Shown: one piece after another, positions 1-6,193 of the stretch
Numbering within the stretch: the stretch's first letter is position 1
Layout: every line of letters starts with the position of its first letter
NCBI GenBank assembly: GCA_937892395.1
Contig: CALAGJ010000181.1
Span: 1-8,125 of the forward strand
Direction: 5' to 3'
DNA: 8,125 nucleotides
Source of the DNA: an uncultured Parafilimonas sp.
GTDB lineage: Bacteria; Bacteroidota; Bacteroidia; Chitinophagales; Chitinophagaceae
The notes under the pieces: model-generated
Seen by the model: only the letters and a program-made list of their open reading frames with translations
What the model was told of the DNA's origin: nothing
Databases searched by the model: none
Program-made: the position numbers and the translations under genes

Positions 1-198
1 TAGTGGATGAGTAATTAGGTCCGGCCTAACTGAAAAATTAGTAGAATACTGTAATCCTATAAATCGTGTACTACCAGACCAATCCGCAGCTTTAGTTAAA
101 CTATCTCCAATACGCCATCTTGCCATATCATTTACATTATCAAATGTCCAGTTAGTTTCGAGTCTAGTTAACTGGGTGTCAATTTTTTTACTACTTTT
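1..198 (-). other. Fragment resembling a fimbrial outer membrane usher (FimD/PapC family), probably chimeric
   Basis: The stretch translates to about 66 residues containing RLETNW, RIGDS, ADWSGSTRF, GLQYSTNFSV and RPDLITHPL. This is the pattern at the start of the usher beta-barrel in chaperone-usher pili (RLDxxW, LGDxxS, W..xVRxGGxQxxxNF, xPDxxTxPLP). Ushers are about 800 residues long and belong to Proteobacteria and a few other phyla; they are not expected in Bacteroidota and never follow a LolA-like signal peptide. The join lies near 190-205 within an A/T-rich run (minus strand TTTTATAAAAGCAAAAAG). The likeliest source is an AT-rich proteobacterium in the same sample joined by assembly or amplification. 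Usher assignment is fairly strong; the source organism is inference. Confidence 0.6.
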
Positions 199-372
199 TG
201 CTTTTATAAAAACAATATCCGTTTTTAAAACTCCTGTTGCTGTATAATCATTTACAGTTTCAATTTTTGCTTTCACCTTATTGACAAGATCTGTCATATC
301 CTGACTTTGGCTTGTGCTACAACAAATAATTGTACATAGCAAAAGGGTAATTTTTTTATACATCATTTTCAT
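1..372 (-). CDS. LolA-like lipoprotein carrier, N-terminal part only, running into foreign sequence
   Basis: This frame stays open to the window edge (124 codons). Residues 1-24 form a signal peptide (MKMMYKKI, a hydrophobic core, then STSQSQ). Residues 25-58, containing VKAKIETVNDYTATGVLKTD and VFIKA, resemble the start of the Bacteroidota LolA-like 'outer membrane lipoprotein-sorting' family, periplasmic proteins with a half-barrel that binds acyl chains. After residue 58 the similarity changes to a pilus usher, so the remaining two thirds or more of the LolA-like protein is missing. I chose the ATG at 370-372 because it overlaps the permease stop as TAATG, which suggests translational coupling; in-frame ATGs at 364-366 and 361-363 are alternatives. 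It is the third gene of an ATPase-permease-LolA-like operon. The family call is from memory of the motif, so it is moderate; the signal peptide and coupling are seen directly. Confidence 0.6.
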   Translation of the reverse strand, partial: MKMMYKKITLLLCTIICCSTSQSQDMTDLVNKVKAKIETVNDYTATGVLKTDIVFIKAKSSKKIDTQLTRLETNWTFDNVNDMARWRIGDSLTKAADWSGSTRFIGLQYSTNFSVRPDLITHPL

Positions 373-1244
373 TAACTTAAAATATCTTTTTTCTTTACTA
401 CATATAGCGTAGCCACTACAAATCCTATAATGTGCACTATTAAAACTATACTACTCTTCCATATCAGAGAAATATTTTCAATAGTACCGGGTAGTGCATT
501 GTTATTGGCATCGGTTTGTACGTCAAAAAATTCTTTCCAAGTAATCATGTGTGTTGTAAAAAGCCAGGGTGTTATAGCCTGAAACACAGGCAAATTCAAA
601 GTGCCCAGCACGGTGCAAAATACAATTAAGCTCATGGTGGTTACAATGGGTCCGATGGAATTTTCAGCAAAAGCTGATAAAAAAAATCCCAGCGCCGCTA
701 CCGTTAGCAATGATAAATAGGCAAAACAAAATGCACATACGTATCTCCAAAATACATCATTCCTATTCATGATGATGGTATAACTTGATTTCATCAGAAA
801 AAAATCACTGGTGCCAAACAATGTTGTACTTAAAAACAGTGCAAGTACAGCCACCCACACTAATAGCAATAAGGTATAAATAGCTGTAGCAAAAAACTTT
901 GCAAGCAATACTTCACTTCGTGTAAATGGCTTTGCAAAAATTAGTCTTAGTGTACCCATATTGGCTTCGCCACTGATCATATCTGCAGCTACTAATGCCA
1001 CTAACAAAGGCACATGTATCAGCATAAGTTGTAAAATAATATAGCATACCAAATAACCGTTCAACACTTGGCCTTCTATATCAAAACTTCCCAAGCTTTG
1101 CAACATAAAATCTACATATTCTTGCCCATCTACTTTAAGGCCAAACTGTATCATGAGAATTAGCGCAGCTATGGCGCCAAAAGAAATATAGGTACGTGGC
1201 CTACGGAATATTTTGAATAACTCAATTTGTATAAGCGGGTACAT
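372..1244 (-). CDS. ABC-2 type transporter permease
   Basis: A 290-residue inner-membrane protein with about six hydrophobic segments, near residues 17-35, 60-87, 115-141, 167-192, 197-218 and 264-283. A cytosolic stretch at 90-116 (ISGEANMGTLRL, then AKPFTRSEVLLAKF) is the conserved hallmark of ABC-2 permeases, usually written GE..xGTLRxLLxxPxxRxxIxxxKF. The protein would form the membrane channel for the ATPase encoded just upstream. Its start codon lies inside the last 23 bases of the ATPase gene and its TAA overlaps the next gene's ATG, so the three genes are almost certainly co-transcribed and translationally coupled. No Shine-Dalgarno sequence is visible before the start. The substrate cannot be told from sequence; a LolA-like partner downstream suggests a lipid, lipoprotein or other hydrophobic cargo, but that is inference. 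Length and topology are normal for the family. Confidence 0.9.
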   Translation of the reverse strand: MYPLIQIELFKIFRRPRTYISFGAIAALILMIQFGLKVDGQEYVDFMLQSLGSFDIEGQVLNGYLVCYIILQLMLIHVPLLVALVAADMISGEANMGTLRLIFAKPFTRSEVLLAKFFATAIYTLLLLVWVAVLALFLSTTLFGTSDFFLMKSSYTIIMNRNDVFWRYVCAFCFAYLSLLTVAALGFFLSAFAENSIGPIVTTMSLIVFCTVLGTLNLPVFQAITPWLFTTHMITWKEFFDVQTDANNNALPGTIENISLIWKSSIVLIVHIIGFVVATLYVVKKKDILS

Positions 1245-2160
1245 GCTGATGTGCTGTTGTAACTTGTAAAAAATAATCTTCTAATGAATGTCGTGGTTGT
1301 AGAGATAATACATTTACCGGATGCACTGCCAGCCACCTATTAAATGCTGGCACTTCATTCCGATGCATTTCCATCAGTATAAAATGATTTCTAGCTGGTT
1401 TCATTTTTTTACTCCACTCCATACTGGATTGTATCAATTGAGCACAAGTGTTATTATCTTCTGTGAGTAACTCTACAACAGTTTTTGCAGGGTCAAATAG
1501 TTCGGCAGCTGCACCTTCTACTACTTTTTTTCCTCTATCAATAATTAAAATACGACTGGCCACTTGTTCTATTTCATTGAGTAAGTGAGAGGATAGAAAA
1601 ATTGTTTTTCCATCTTCCTTGCTGAGCCGCAATATGAGGTTTCGAATGTCTGCAATGCCCTGGGGATCTAAACCATTTACCGGTTCATCTAATATGACCA
1701 ATCTTGGATTGTGAATGAGTGCAATGGCAATGCCCAAACGCTGTTTCATGCCCTGCGAAAAAGTTTTTACAATATCCTTTTCTCTTCCTTGCAGCCCCAC
1801 CTGCTCCAATTGGCTCATAAGCATATTGGTGGTGGGATGTATGCCGCTCATGCGGGCAAAGAGTTTGAGATTGTCAATAGCAGAAAGGTATTTGTATAAA
1901 TCCGGTTTTTCTATTACTGCACCAATCTGTTGTAAGATTTGCTGCCGGTGCTGCCGGAGAGACTTACCAAAAACTTCTATGGTTCCATCATCTGGTTTTA
2001 TTAAGGAAAGCAGCATGCGTATGGTAGTAGATTTTCCTGCACCGTTTTGGCCGAGAAATCCATACACATCACCTTCCTGTACTTCAAATGAAAGATCTTC
2101 CACTGCCTGCAATGTGCTAAAGCGTTTAGAAAGATTTGTAGCTTTTAAAATGGGTGGCAT
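1222..2160 (-). CDS. ABC transporter ATP-binding protein (CcmA/BcrA-type)
   Basis: A complete 312-residue ATPase subunit for the permease that overlaps its end. Walker A is GQNGAGKST (37-45). The Q-loop region reads IGAVIEKPDLY, with Glu in the glutamine position as is usual for bacitracin-exporter-like (BcrA) ATPases. The signature is SQGMKQR (135-141), Walker B is LVILDEP (154-160), the D-loop is NGLDP (162-166) and the switch histidine is H192 (SSH). The C-terminal ~95 residues are the variable regulatory tail of this subfamily. It acts at the cytoplasmic face, powering export or a self-resistance-type function; substrate unknown. The start is the first ATG, preceded by an AAGGA at 2170-2174 that could act as a weak Shine-Dalgarno. 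A weak promoter-like TATTTTCG lies at 2176-2183 (7 of 8 matches to TAnnTTTG), which would leave a leader of only about ten bases. Confidence 0.93.
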   Translation of the reverse strand: MPPILKATNLSKRFSTLQAVEDLSFEVQEGDVYGFLGQNGAGKSTTIRMLLSLIKPDDGTIEVFGKSLRQHRQQILQQIGAVIEKPDLYKYLSAIDNLKLFARMSGIHPTTNMLMSQLEQVGLQGREKDIVKTFSQGMKQRLGIAIALIHNPRLVILDEPVNGLDPQGIADIRNLILRLSKEDGKTIFLSSHLLNEIEQVASRILIIDRGKKVVEGAAAELFDPAKTVVELLTEDNNTCAQLIQSSMEWSKKMKPARNHFILMEMHRNEVPAFNRWLAVHPVNVLSLQPRHSLEDYFLQVTTAHQHVPAYTN

Positions 2161-2253
2161 TGTTTATTATCCTTGCGAAAATAATGGAATGCGTTACTCA
2201 GATATTGTTTGTTGAAGAAACTGTTGTTAAATACATAAAGATGCAACAAATAA

Positions 2254-2457
2254 CATGCATTGGGGTGTGTATATGCAAATCCAAGTTTTGCTAACCCAGA
2301 GTGGTTTATCAATTACTTGGGCATATACACCCATAAAGTAACCATTACCTCACACTATATTGTAGATTTTACGGGTGCATCTATTCCCATTAGATACAAA
2401 GAATATGAGGATAATAATCGGCAAAAATTAATGTCCCTTACGCATAAAAAATATTAA
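2254..2457 (+). CDS. Doubtful small ORF or protein remnant, unrecognised
   Basis: This open stretch has only a TTG at 2260-2262 as a possible start and gives 65 residues including ANPEWFINYLGIYTHKVTI, HYIVDFTGASIPIRYKEYE and MSLTHKKY. The composition (Trp, Tyr, His, balanced charge) looks more protein-like than random AT-rich DNA, but I do not recognise a family. An in-frame stop at 2251-2253 means it cannot extend upstream. No ribosome-binding site is visible, and its first 25 codons lie within the imperfect hairpin at 2264-2332. It could be a fragment of a decayed gene, a small real gene, or chance. I favour a remnant or chance. Confidence 0.2.
   Translation, partial: HALGCVYANPSFANPEWFINYLGIYTHKVTITSHYIVDFTGASIPIRYKEYEDNNRQKLMSLTHKKY
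2264..2332. repeat. Long imperfect inverted repeat / hairpin
   Basis: The outer arms GTGTATATGC (2267-2276) and GCATATACAC (2321-2330) match perfectly over 10 bp. Directly inside, after a 4-base bulge (AAAT), CCAAGT (2281-2286) pairs with ACTTGG (2315-2320). TTG (2288-2290) then pairs with CAA (2310-2312), and TAA-CC with GG-TTA around a CAGAGT loop. Two further G-C pairs extend the base past a bulged T. This is roughly 25 pairs over 69 bases with small bulges. There is no T-tract on either side, so it is not an ordinary terminator. It could be a structured RNA, a small palindromic repeat, or a protein-binding site. Confidence 0.5.
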
Positions 2458-2771
2458 AAAGATTAGAAAAACATTACTGCCGCACAAGTTTGTCAAAAAC
2501 ATTGCCCTCGTTTTTTTGTGGAGCCATTAAGAGAAAAAGATAAGATGAATTTATTGGGTAGTAAACCTTAAGAGATAAGTTATGAAACTCGTATATCAGA
2601 TAAACTGATTCAAAATTGTGATGTGGTTTTATTAGTGTAATATTTTTTTCAGGGTTTAACTCGTTTGTTTACTATTCCTTTATCCCGAATGTATTTTTTC
2701 TTAAAAAATGTCTGTTAATTGATGCTGTGTAGAGGTATATTGATCAGGATATAATTCAGACAGTTGTCAAA

Positions 2772-2787
2772 AGGTTGCAAACAACCT
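2772..2787. repeat. Short hairpin, 6-bp stem
   Basis: AGGTTG and CAACCT form a perfect 6-bp stem around a CAAA loop, about 165 bases before the secreted-protein gene. No T-run follows on the plus strand. It may be an operator or chance; the evidence is only the symmetry. Confidence 0.2.
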
Positions 2788-2951
2788 CTAGTATGGTGTA
2801 CAAAATCTATGATTCTTATTTCATCATCCTATTTTTTTTTAAAATAAACTATTAAAAGTGTAATAAATACACAATAAGTTTATTAGTTTTACCCTGAAAT
2901 AAAATATATACATTTTCCTGATTTATTTTTATTAATTAAAAAAAATTTTAG

Positions 2952-4154
2952 ATGAAAAAACTGTACACAATTCTTTTCTCTCTTGCTGCAATTTCATTTG
3001 TTAATGCCACTAATTTTCCGGGAAATGGAAAGACTGGATTTGGAGGTCCTGTTGGCACAGGTAGTTTAGACATCAACAATGATGGCACAAATATCCAGTT
3101 CAAATTGAACAAAGGCAGTGGTGGTTTCAATGATATACTTGTAATTTATATGGATGTGGATGAAACTGCTTCTGGCTATGCCACTACTGCTGCATTTACA
3201 GATGTAAGTAGTGGACTAAGGAAGGCGATATCCGGATACGATGATGGAGCAGGTAATGGTAGGGCATCATTTATTTTCAATAGTGACTTTCTTCCTGAGT
3301 TTGCACTGGCATTTGGAGCTGGTAATAATAATGGTAGTGAACTTGTTCAATTAGTTAGTGGAGCAAACCATACCAGCATATCCACTCCAACGGTAGCCGG
3401 GGGTGGTAGTTCTAATTCGGCATCATTTACGGTAGTGATTACAGCGGCTCAGTTGGGTCTTTCTTCTACCATCGGTTTTAAATTTATTGCTACATATATA
3501 AGCCCTACAGCATATCGTGCTGAGGAAGCTATTGGTGATCCAATGACTAGTTTCTCACAAGGTTGGAACAGTTATACATCCGTTACCAGCCCATTGTTAT
3601 ATGGAGAACTGGCACCTGTAGTTTTAAATAAATTTTCAGGATCTATCAGCGGAACAAAAGCCACCCTACAGTGGGATACAAAATCCGAAAGCGGTACACG
3701 TGTATTTGAAATTCAAAAACGTATGAATGATGCTACATACCAAACGATTGGCTCTGTAAATGCAACAAATAGTATTAATGGAGCTGCCTATACATATGTT
3801 GATAATTTAGCCAAAGAAAATAAGAATTATTATCGTTTGAAGATTATTGATTTTGATGGCTATACTGCCTATAGCAATGAAATACTACTTGCTGCATCAT
3901 TGTTGAAAAAAATACAATTATTAGGCAATCCTGTAAAAGATAAACTGGTACTCAAAATTTCGGAAGAAAAACAAGCGCAGTACACTATAAAATTATATGG
4001 TACTGCCGGAATAAGTCTTGGTACGCTTATTTACAACCATACCGGAGGGGAAGCAAAAATTGCTATGAGTGTACCAGCCGGATATTCAGGCGCAGCCTAT
4101 ATTGTAATTACAAATGGCAATGCATCTCAAACCCTAAATGCCATTGTAGAATAA
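2952..4154 (+). CDS. Secreted protein with a T9SS-type C-terminal sorting domain
   Basis: A complete 400-residue exported protein. Residues 1-19 are a signal peptide (MKKLYTILFSLAAISFVNA). Residues 20-220 form a Gly/Asn/Ser-rich, beta-strand-type domain (for example ILVIYMDVDETASGY and FLPEFALAFG) loosely reminiscent of DOMON or carbohydrate-binding folds, but not assigned. Residues 225-313 match the fibronectin-like module often placed before T9SS signals (ATLQWDTKSESGTRVFEIQK; NYYRLKIIDFDGYTAYSNEI). Residues 322-400 resemble the type A sorting domain: LLGNPVKDKLVLKIS corresponds to the usual YPNPVKDxLxI, with Gly replacing the common Pro-type context. The end is AIVE rather than the usual basic/valine-rich ending. 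It is likely carried over the outer membrane and anchored or released there. No clear Shine-Dalgarno; the leader is A-rich (AAAAATTTTAG), as is common in this phylum. It is monocistronic, ending at a terminator. Binding partner or substrate unknown. Confidence 0.8.
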   Translation: MKKLYTILFSLAAISFVNATNFPGNGKTGFGGPVGTGSLDINNDGTNIQFKLNKGSGGFNDILVIYMDVDETASGYATTAAFTDVSSGLRKAISGYDDGAGNGRASFIFNSDFLPEFALAFGAGNNNGSELVQLVSGANHTSISTPTVAGGGSSNSASFTVVITAAQLGLSSTIGFKFIATYISPTAYRAEEAIGDPMTSFSQGWNSYTSVTSPLLYGELAPVVLNKFSGSISGTKATLQWDTKSESGTRVFEIQKRMNDATYQTIGSVNATNSINGAAYTYVDNLAKENKNYYRLKIIDFDGYTAYSNEILLAASLLKKIQLLGNPVKDKLVLKISEEKQAQYTIKLYGTAGISLGTLIYNHTGGEAKIAMSVPAGYSGAAYIVITNGNASQTLNAIVE

Positions 4155-4188
4155 GATTTTTTTTAGCTTAAAATCTGGGTCATATAAT

Positions 4189-4217
4189 AAAAGGTCGGTA
4201 CGCTATGCCGACCTTTT
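4189..4217. terminator. Bidirectional intrinsic terminator between convergent genes
   Basis: AAAAGGTCGG (4189-4198) pairs with CCGACCTTTT (4208-4217): 10 bp with a GC-rich core, further closed by A-T and G-T pairs around a small loop. A-tract and T-tract flank it on both sides, so it works in both directions. It lies 35 bases after the stop of the secreted protein and immediately next to the stop of the ABC-F gene at 4221-4223. Confidence 0.9.
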
Positions 4218-4220
4218 TAT

Positions 4221-6107
4221 TTACATCAATTCACTAAGCTCAAGCCAGCGCATTTCCTTTTCTTCTAAGCGAGTTTGTATGTCCTCCAATTTTGAACTGA
4301 TGGCTTGTATGAACTGATAATCGGATGTGCCAGAACTCAGCTGTAAGGTTAGTTCAATCTTTTCAGATTCCAACTTTTGTATATCTTTTTCAAGCAGTTC
4401 AAACTCTCTTTTCTCTTTGTAACCTACTTTTGTTTTTGATGGTAAGGCCAATTCTTTTTCTGAAATGGTAACCTGCTGCTTTTCTGCAGAAGTATTTTTT
4501 TCTTTTTCTTTCAGTGATGATCTATACTGACTATAATTTCCCGGAAAATCTGTAACTACACCATCGCCTTCAAATACAAATAAGTGTTGTACTAATTTAT
4601 CCATGAAATACCTGTCATGGCTTACAATCAGGAGGCATCCTCCATACTCCTCTAAAAAATGCTCCAGCACTTCTAAGGTTGGAAGGTCAAGATCATTTGT
4701 AGGCTCATCTAAAATTAAAAAATTTGGATTTCGGAATAAAACGGTGAGTAGTTGTAAGCGCTTTTTTTCTCCACCGCTCAGTGAGGATAGATAGGTATAT
4801 TGTTTTTCAGGACTGAATAAAAATAATTCCAGAAACTGTGCTGCACTCATACTTCCACCTTTAGCAAGTGGAAAACTTTCGGCAATATTTTTTACATATT
4901 CTATTACACGTACATTCTCTTTTATATCCAAACCTTGCTGAGAAAAATTTCCAAATACAACGGTATCTCCAATATTTATTTTACCGCTATCTGCTCGTTG
5001 AAGTCCTTGTAAGATTTCAAGAAATGTACTTTTTCCCGCTCCATTTTTTCCTACCACCCCTATTCTTTCTCCTTTTGAAAAAGTATAATCAAAACCTTTC
5101 AATACCGGCAATGATCCAAAACTTTTATATACCTTTTTCATCTCAGCAATTTTACCACCCAGCCTGCTCATTTTCATTTGTAGCTGTATGTTGGACTGGG
5201 CTATGTTTTGTTTTGCTTTGGCTTCTACTTCATAAAAATTATCCTGTCTGGCTTTGCTTTTTGTGGTGCGTGCACGGGGCTGCTTGCGCATCCATTCCAA
5301 TTCTTTGCGATAGGTGTTTTTTGCTTTATCAATACTGGCCAATTCGCTTTCCAGCCGGGCAGCTTTCTTTTCTAAATAATTGTCGTAGTCTCCTTTATAT
5401 ACCACCAATTTTGTCCTGTCTATCTCCCATATTTCTGTACATACATTATCCAAAAAATACCTGTCATGCGATACAAGTAGTAGGGTAACATGTTGTTGAT
5501 TTAAAAAATGCTCCAACCATTCGATCATTTCTACATCCAAATGATTGGTTGGCTCATCCATAAGGAGTAGGGTATGCTTGTGCTCAAAGCCAAGTTCAAT
5601 AAGTGTACGTGCCAGTGCCACTCTTTTACGTTGTCCCCCACTAAGTGTGGCTGCTTTTTGTTCTAACTGATGAATATTTAATCTGCTAAATACTTCTTTC
5701 ACCCTTGCCTCAAAATTCCAGGCATCCAGCTCATCCATTTGTATGATGGCAAGATTCAATTTATCAGCATCATTATTTTCTACAGCAGTTTCATATTCTT
5801 TTATTGCCGCTATTACGGGGTGATCGATAAATGATTTACCATAAAAAATATTTTCAATGACGGTGAGCGTATCATTCAAAATAGGTTCTTGATCAAATAA
5901 AGCTATAGTTACATCTTTATGAGCCCAGATTGTTCCTGACTCAGGATTGTCAGCAAATGAAAGCATCTTAAGCAATGTACTTTTACCACTTCCATTGCGA
6001 GCTACTAAAGCTATTTTATCACCTTCATTAATATGAAAACTAATATCTTCTATCAATACCTGAGCGCCATAACCTTTTGTTATATGCTCCGCAGAAATAT
6101 AATGCAT
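4221..6107 (-). CDS. ABC-F family ATPase, Uup-like
   Basis: A 628-residue soluble protein with two ABC domains and no membrane segment, the ABC-F layout. Domain 1: Walker A ARNGSGKST (36-44), signature LSGGQRKR (155-162), Walker B LLLMDEPT (180-187), switch SHDRY (213-217). The inter-domain linker at about 240-325 is charged and helical, with RKQPRARTTKSKAR (274-287) matching the Uup-type motif. Domain 2: Walker A VGKNGAGKST (352-361), signature LSGGEKKR (443-450), Walker B FLILDEPT (463-470), SHDRY (496-500). The C-terminal coiled coil (about 560-628) is the Uup C-terminal domain, which binds nucleic acid in relatives. Known relatives act on ribosomes or DNA: Uup affects transposon precise excision and ribosome function. 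Both catalytic glutamates are present, so it should hydrolyse ATP. A promoter sits directly before the start. Uup versus another ABC-F subgroup is inferred from linker and tail. Confidence 0.93.
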   Translation of the reverse strand: MHYISAEHITKGYGAQVLIEDISFHINEGDKIALVARNGSGKSTLLKMLSFADNPESGTIWAHKDVTIALFDQEPILNDTLTVIENIFYGKSFIDHPVIAAIKEYETAVENNDADKLNLAIIQMDELDAWNFEARVKEVFSRLNIHQLEQKAATLSGGQRKRVALARTLIELGFEHKHTLLLMDEPTNHLDVEMIEWLEHFLNQQHVTLLLVSHDRYFLDNVCTEIWEIDRTKLVVYKGDYDNYLEKKAARLESELASIDKAKNTYRKELEWMRKQPRARTTKSKARQDNFYEVEAKAKQNIAQSNIQLQMKMSRLGGKIAEMKKVYKSFGSLPVLKGFDYTFSKGERIGVVGKNGAGKSTFLEILQGLQRADSGKINIGDTVVFGNFSQQGLDIKENVRVIEYVKNIAESFPLAKGGSMSAAQFLELFLFSPEKQYTYLSSLSGGEKKRLQLLTVLFRNPNFLILDEPTNDLDLPTLEVLEHFLEEYGGCLLIVSHDRYFMDKLVQHLFVFEGDGVVTDFPGNYSQYRSSLKEKEKNTSAEKQQVTISEKELALPSKTKVGYKEKREFELLEKDIQKLESEKIELTLQLSSGTSDYQFIQAISSKLEDIQTRLEEKEMRWLELSELM

Positions 6108-6111
6108 GTGG

Positions 6112-6119
6112 CAAAGATA
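6112..6119 (-). promoter_or_regulatory. Bacteroidota -7 promoter element, nearly leaderless
   Basis: The minus strand reads TATCTTTG, an exact match to the TAnnTTTG -7 consensus of Bacteroidota sigma factor. It ends only 4 bases before the ABC-F start codon (ATG at 6105-6107). Transcription would begin at or next to the ATG, giving a leaderless or almost leaderless mRNA. No TTG-type -33 element is found at the usual spacing. The exact match and upstream position support it; the missing -33 lowers confidence. Confidence 0.5.
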
Positions 6120-6157
6120 AGAGCAGGGCTACTGGTTATTGTTATCTGCGCCTTATC
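6116..6157. repeat. Inverted repeat overlapping the ABC-F promoter
   Basis: GATAAG-A-GCAG (6116-6126) pairs with CTGC-GC-CTTATC (6146-6157): 10 pairs with a small internal loop and a 19-base loop. It overlaps the -7 element at 6112-6119. It may be an operator, an RNA hairpin ending glmS transcripts (only a TTTG follows, so a weak terminator at best), or chance. Confidence 0.3.
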
Positions 6158-6193
6158 ATCTTATATCAACAATATTAATGTACAGTAAATGGT

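Larger units (their letters stand above)
2161..2951. other. Gene-poor intergenic gap of about 790 bases
   Basis: This gap separates the start of the minus-strand ABC operon from the start of the plus-strand secreted protein, so it must hold two divergent promoters. It contains a long imperfect hairpin (2264-2332), a doubtful 65-codon ORF (2254-2457) and a small 6-bp hairpin (2772-2787). From about 2460 to 2950 I see no gene on either strand, only AT-rich sequence; the last ~130 bases are especially AT-rich. Upstream of the secreted protein the best promoter-like match is TACATTTT at 2909-2916, 7 of 8 to TAnnTTTG, without a clear -33 element. No tRNA, CRISPR repeat or transposase trace was recognised. 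Confidence 0.7.

Noticed and set aside
1715..2215. 166-codon open frame opposite the ABC ATPase
   Set aside because: It is antisense to the Walker A and signature regions of a complete ATPase gene and has no recognisable domain.
2590..2612. Small symmetry ATCAG...CTGAT in the intergenic gap
   Set aside because: Only a 5-bp stem in AT-rich sequence with no T-tract; expected by chance.
4868..5488. 206-codon open frame on the plus strand inside the ABC-F gene
   Set aside because: It is antisense to a clearly conserved two-domain ATPase, and its low-complexity Leu/Phe/Tyr-rich translation is what an antisense frame of AT-rich coding sequence gives.
4603..5500. Similar short stretches near 4605-4625 and 5455-5475, a possible direct repeat
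   Set aside because: They encode the equivalent VSHDRYF motifs of the two ABC domains, so the similarity reflects domain duplication within the protein.
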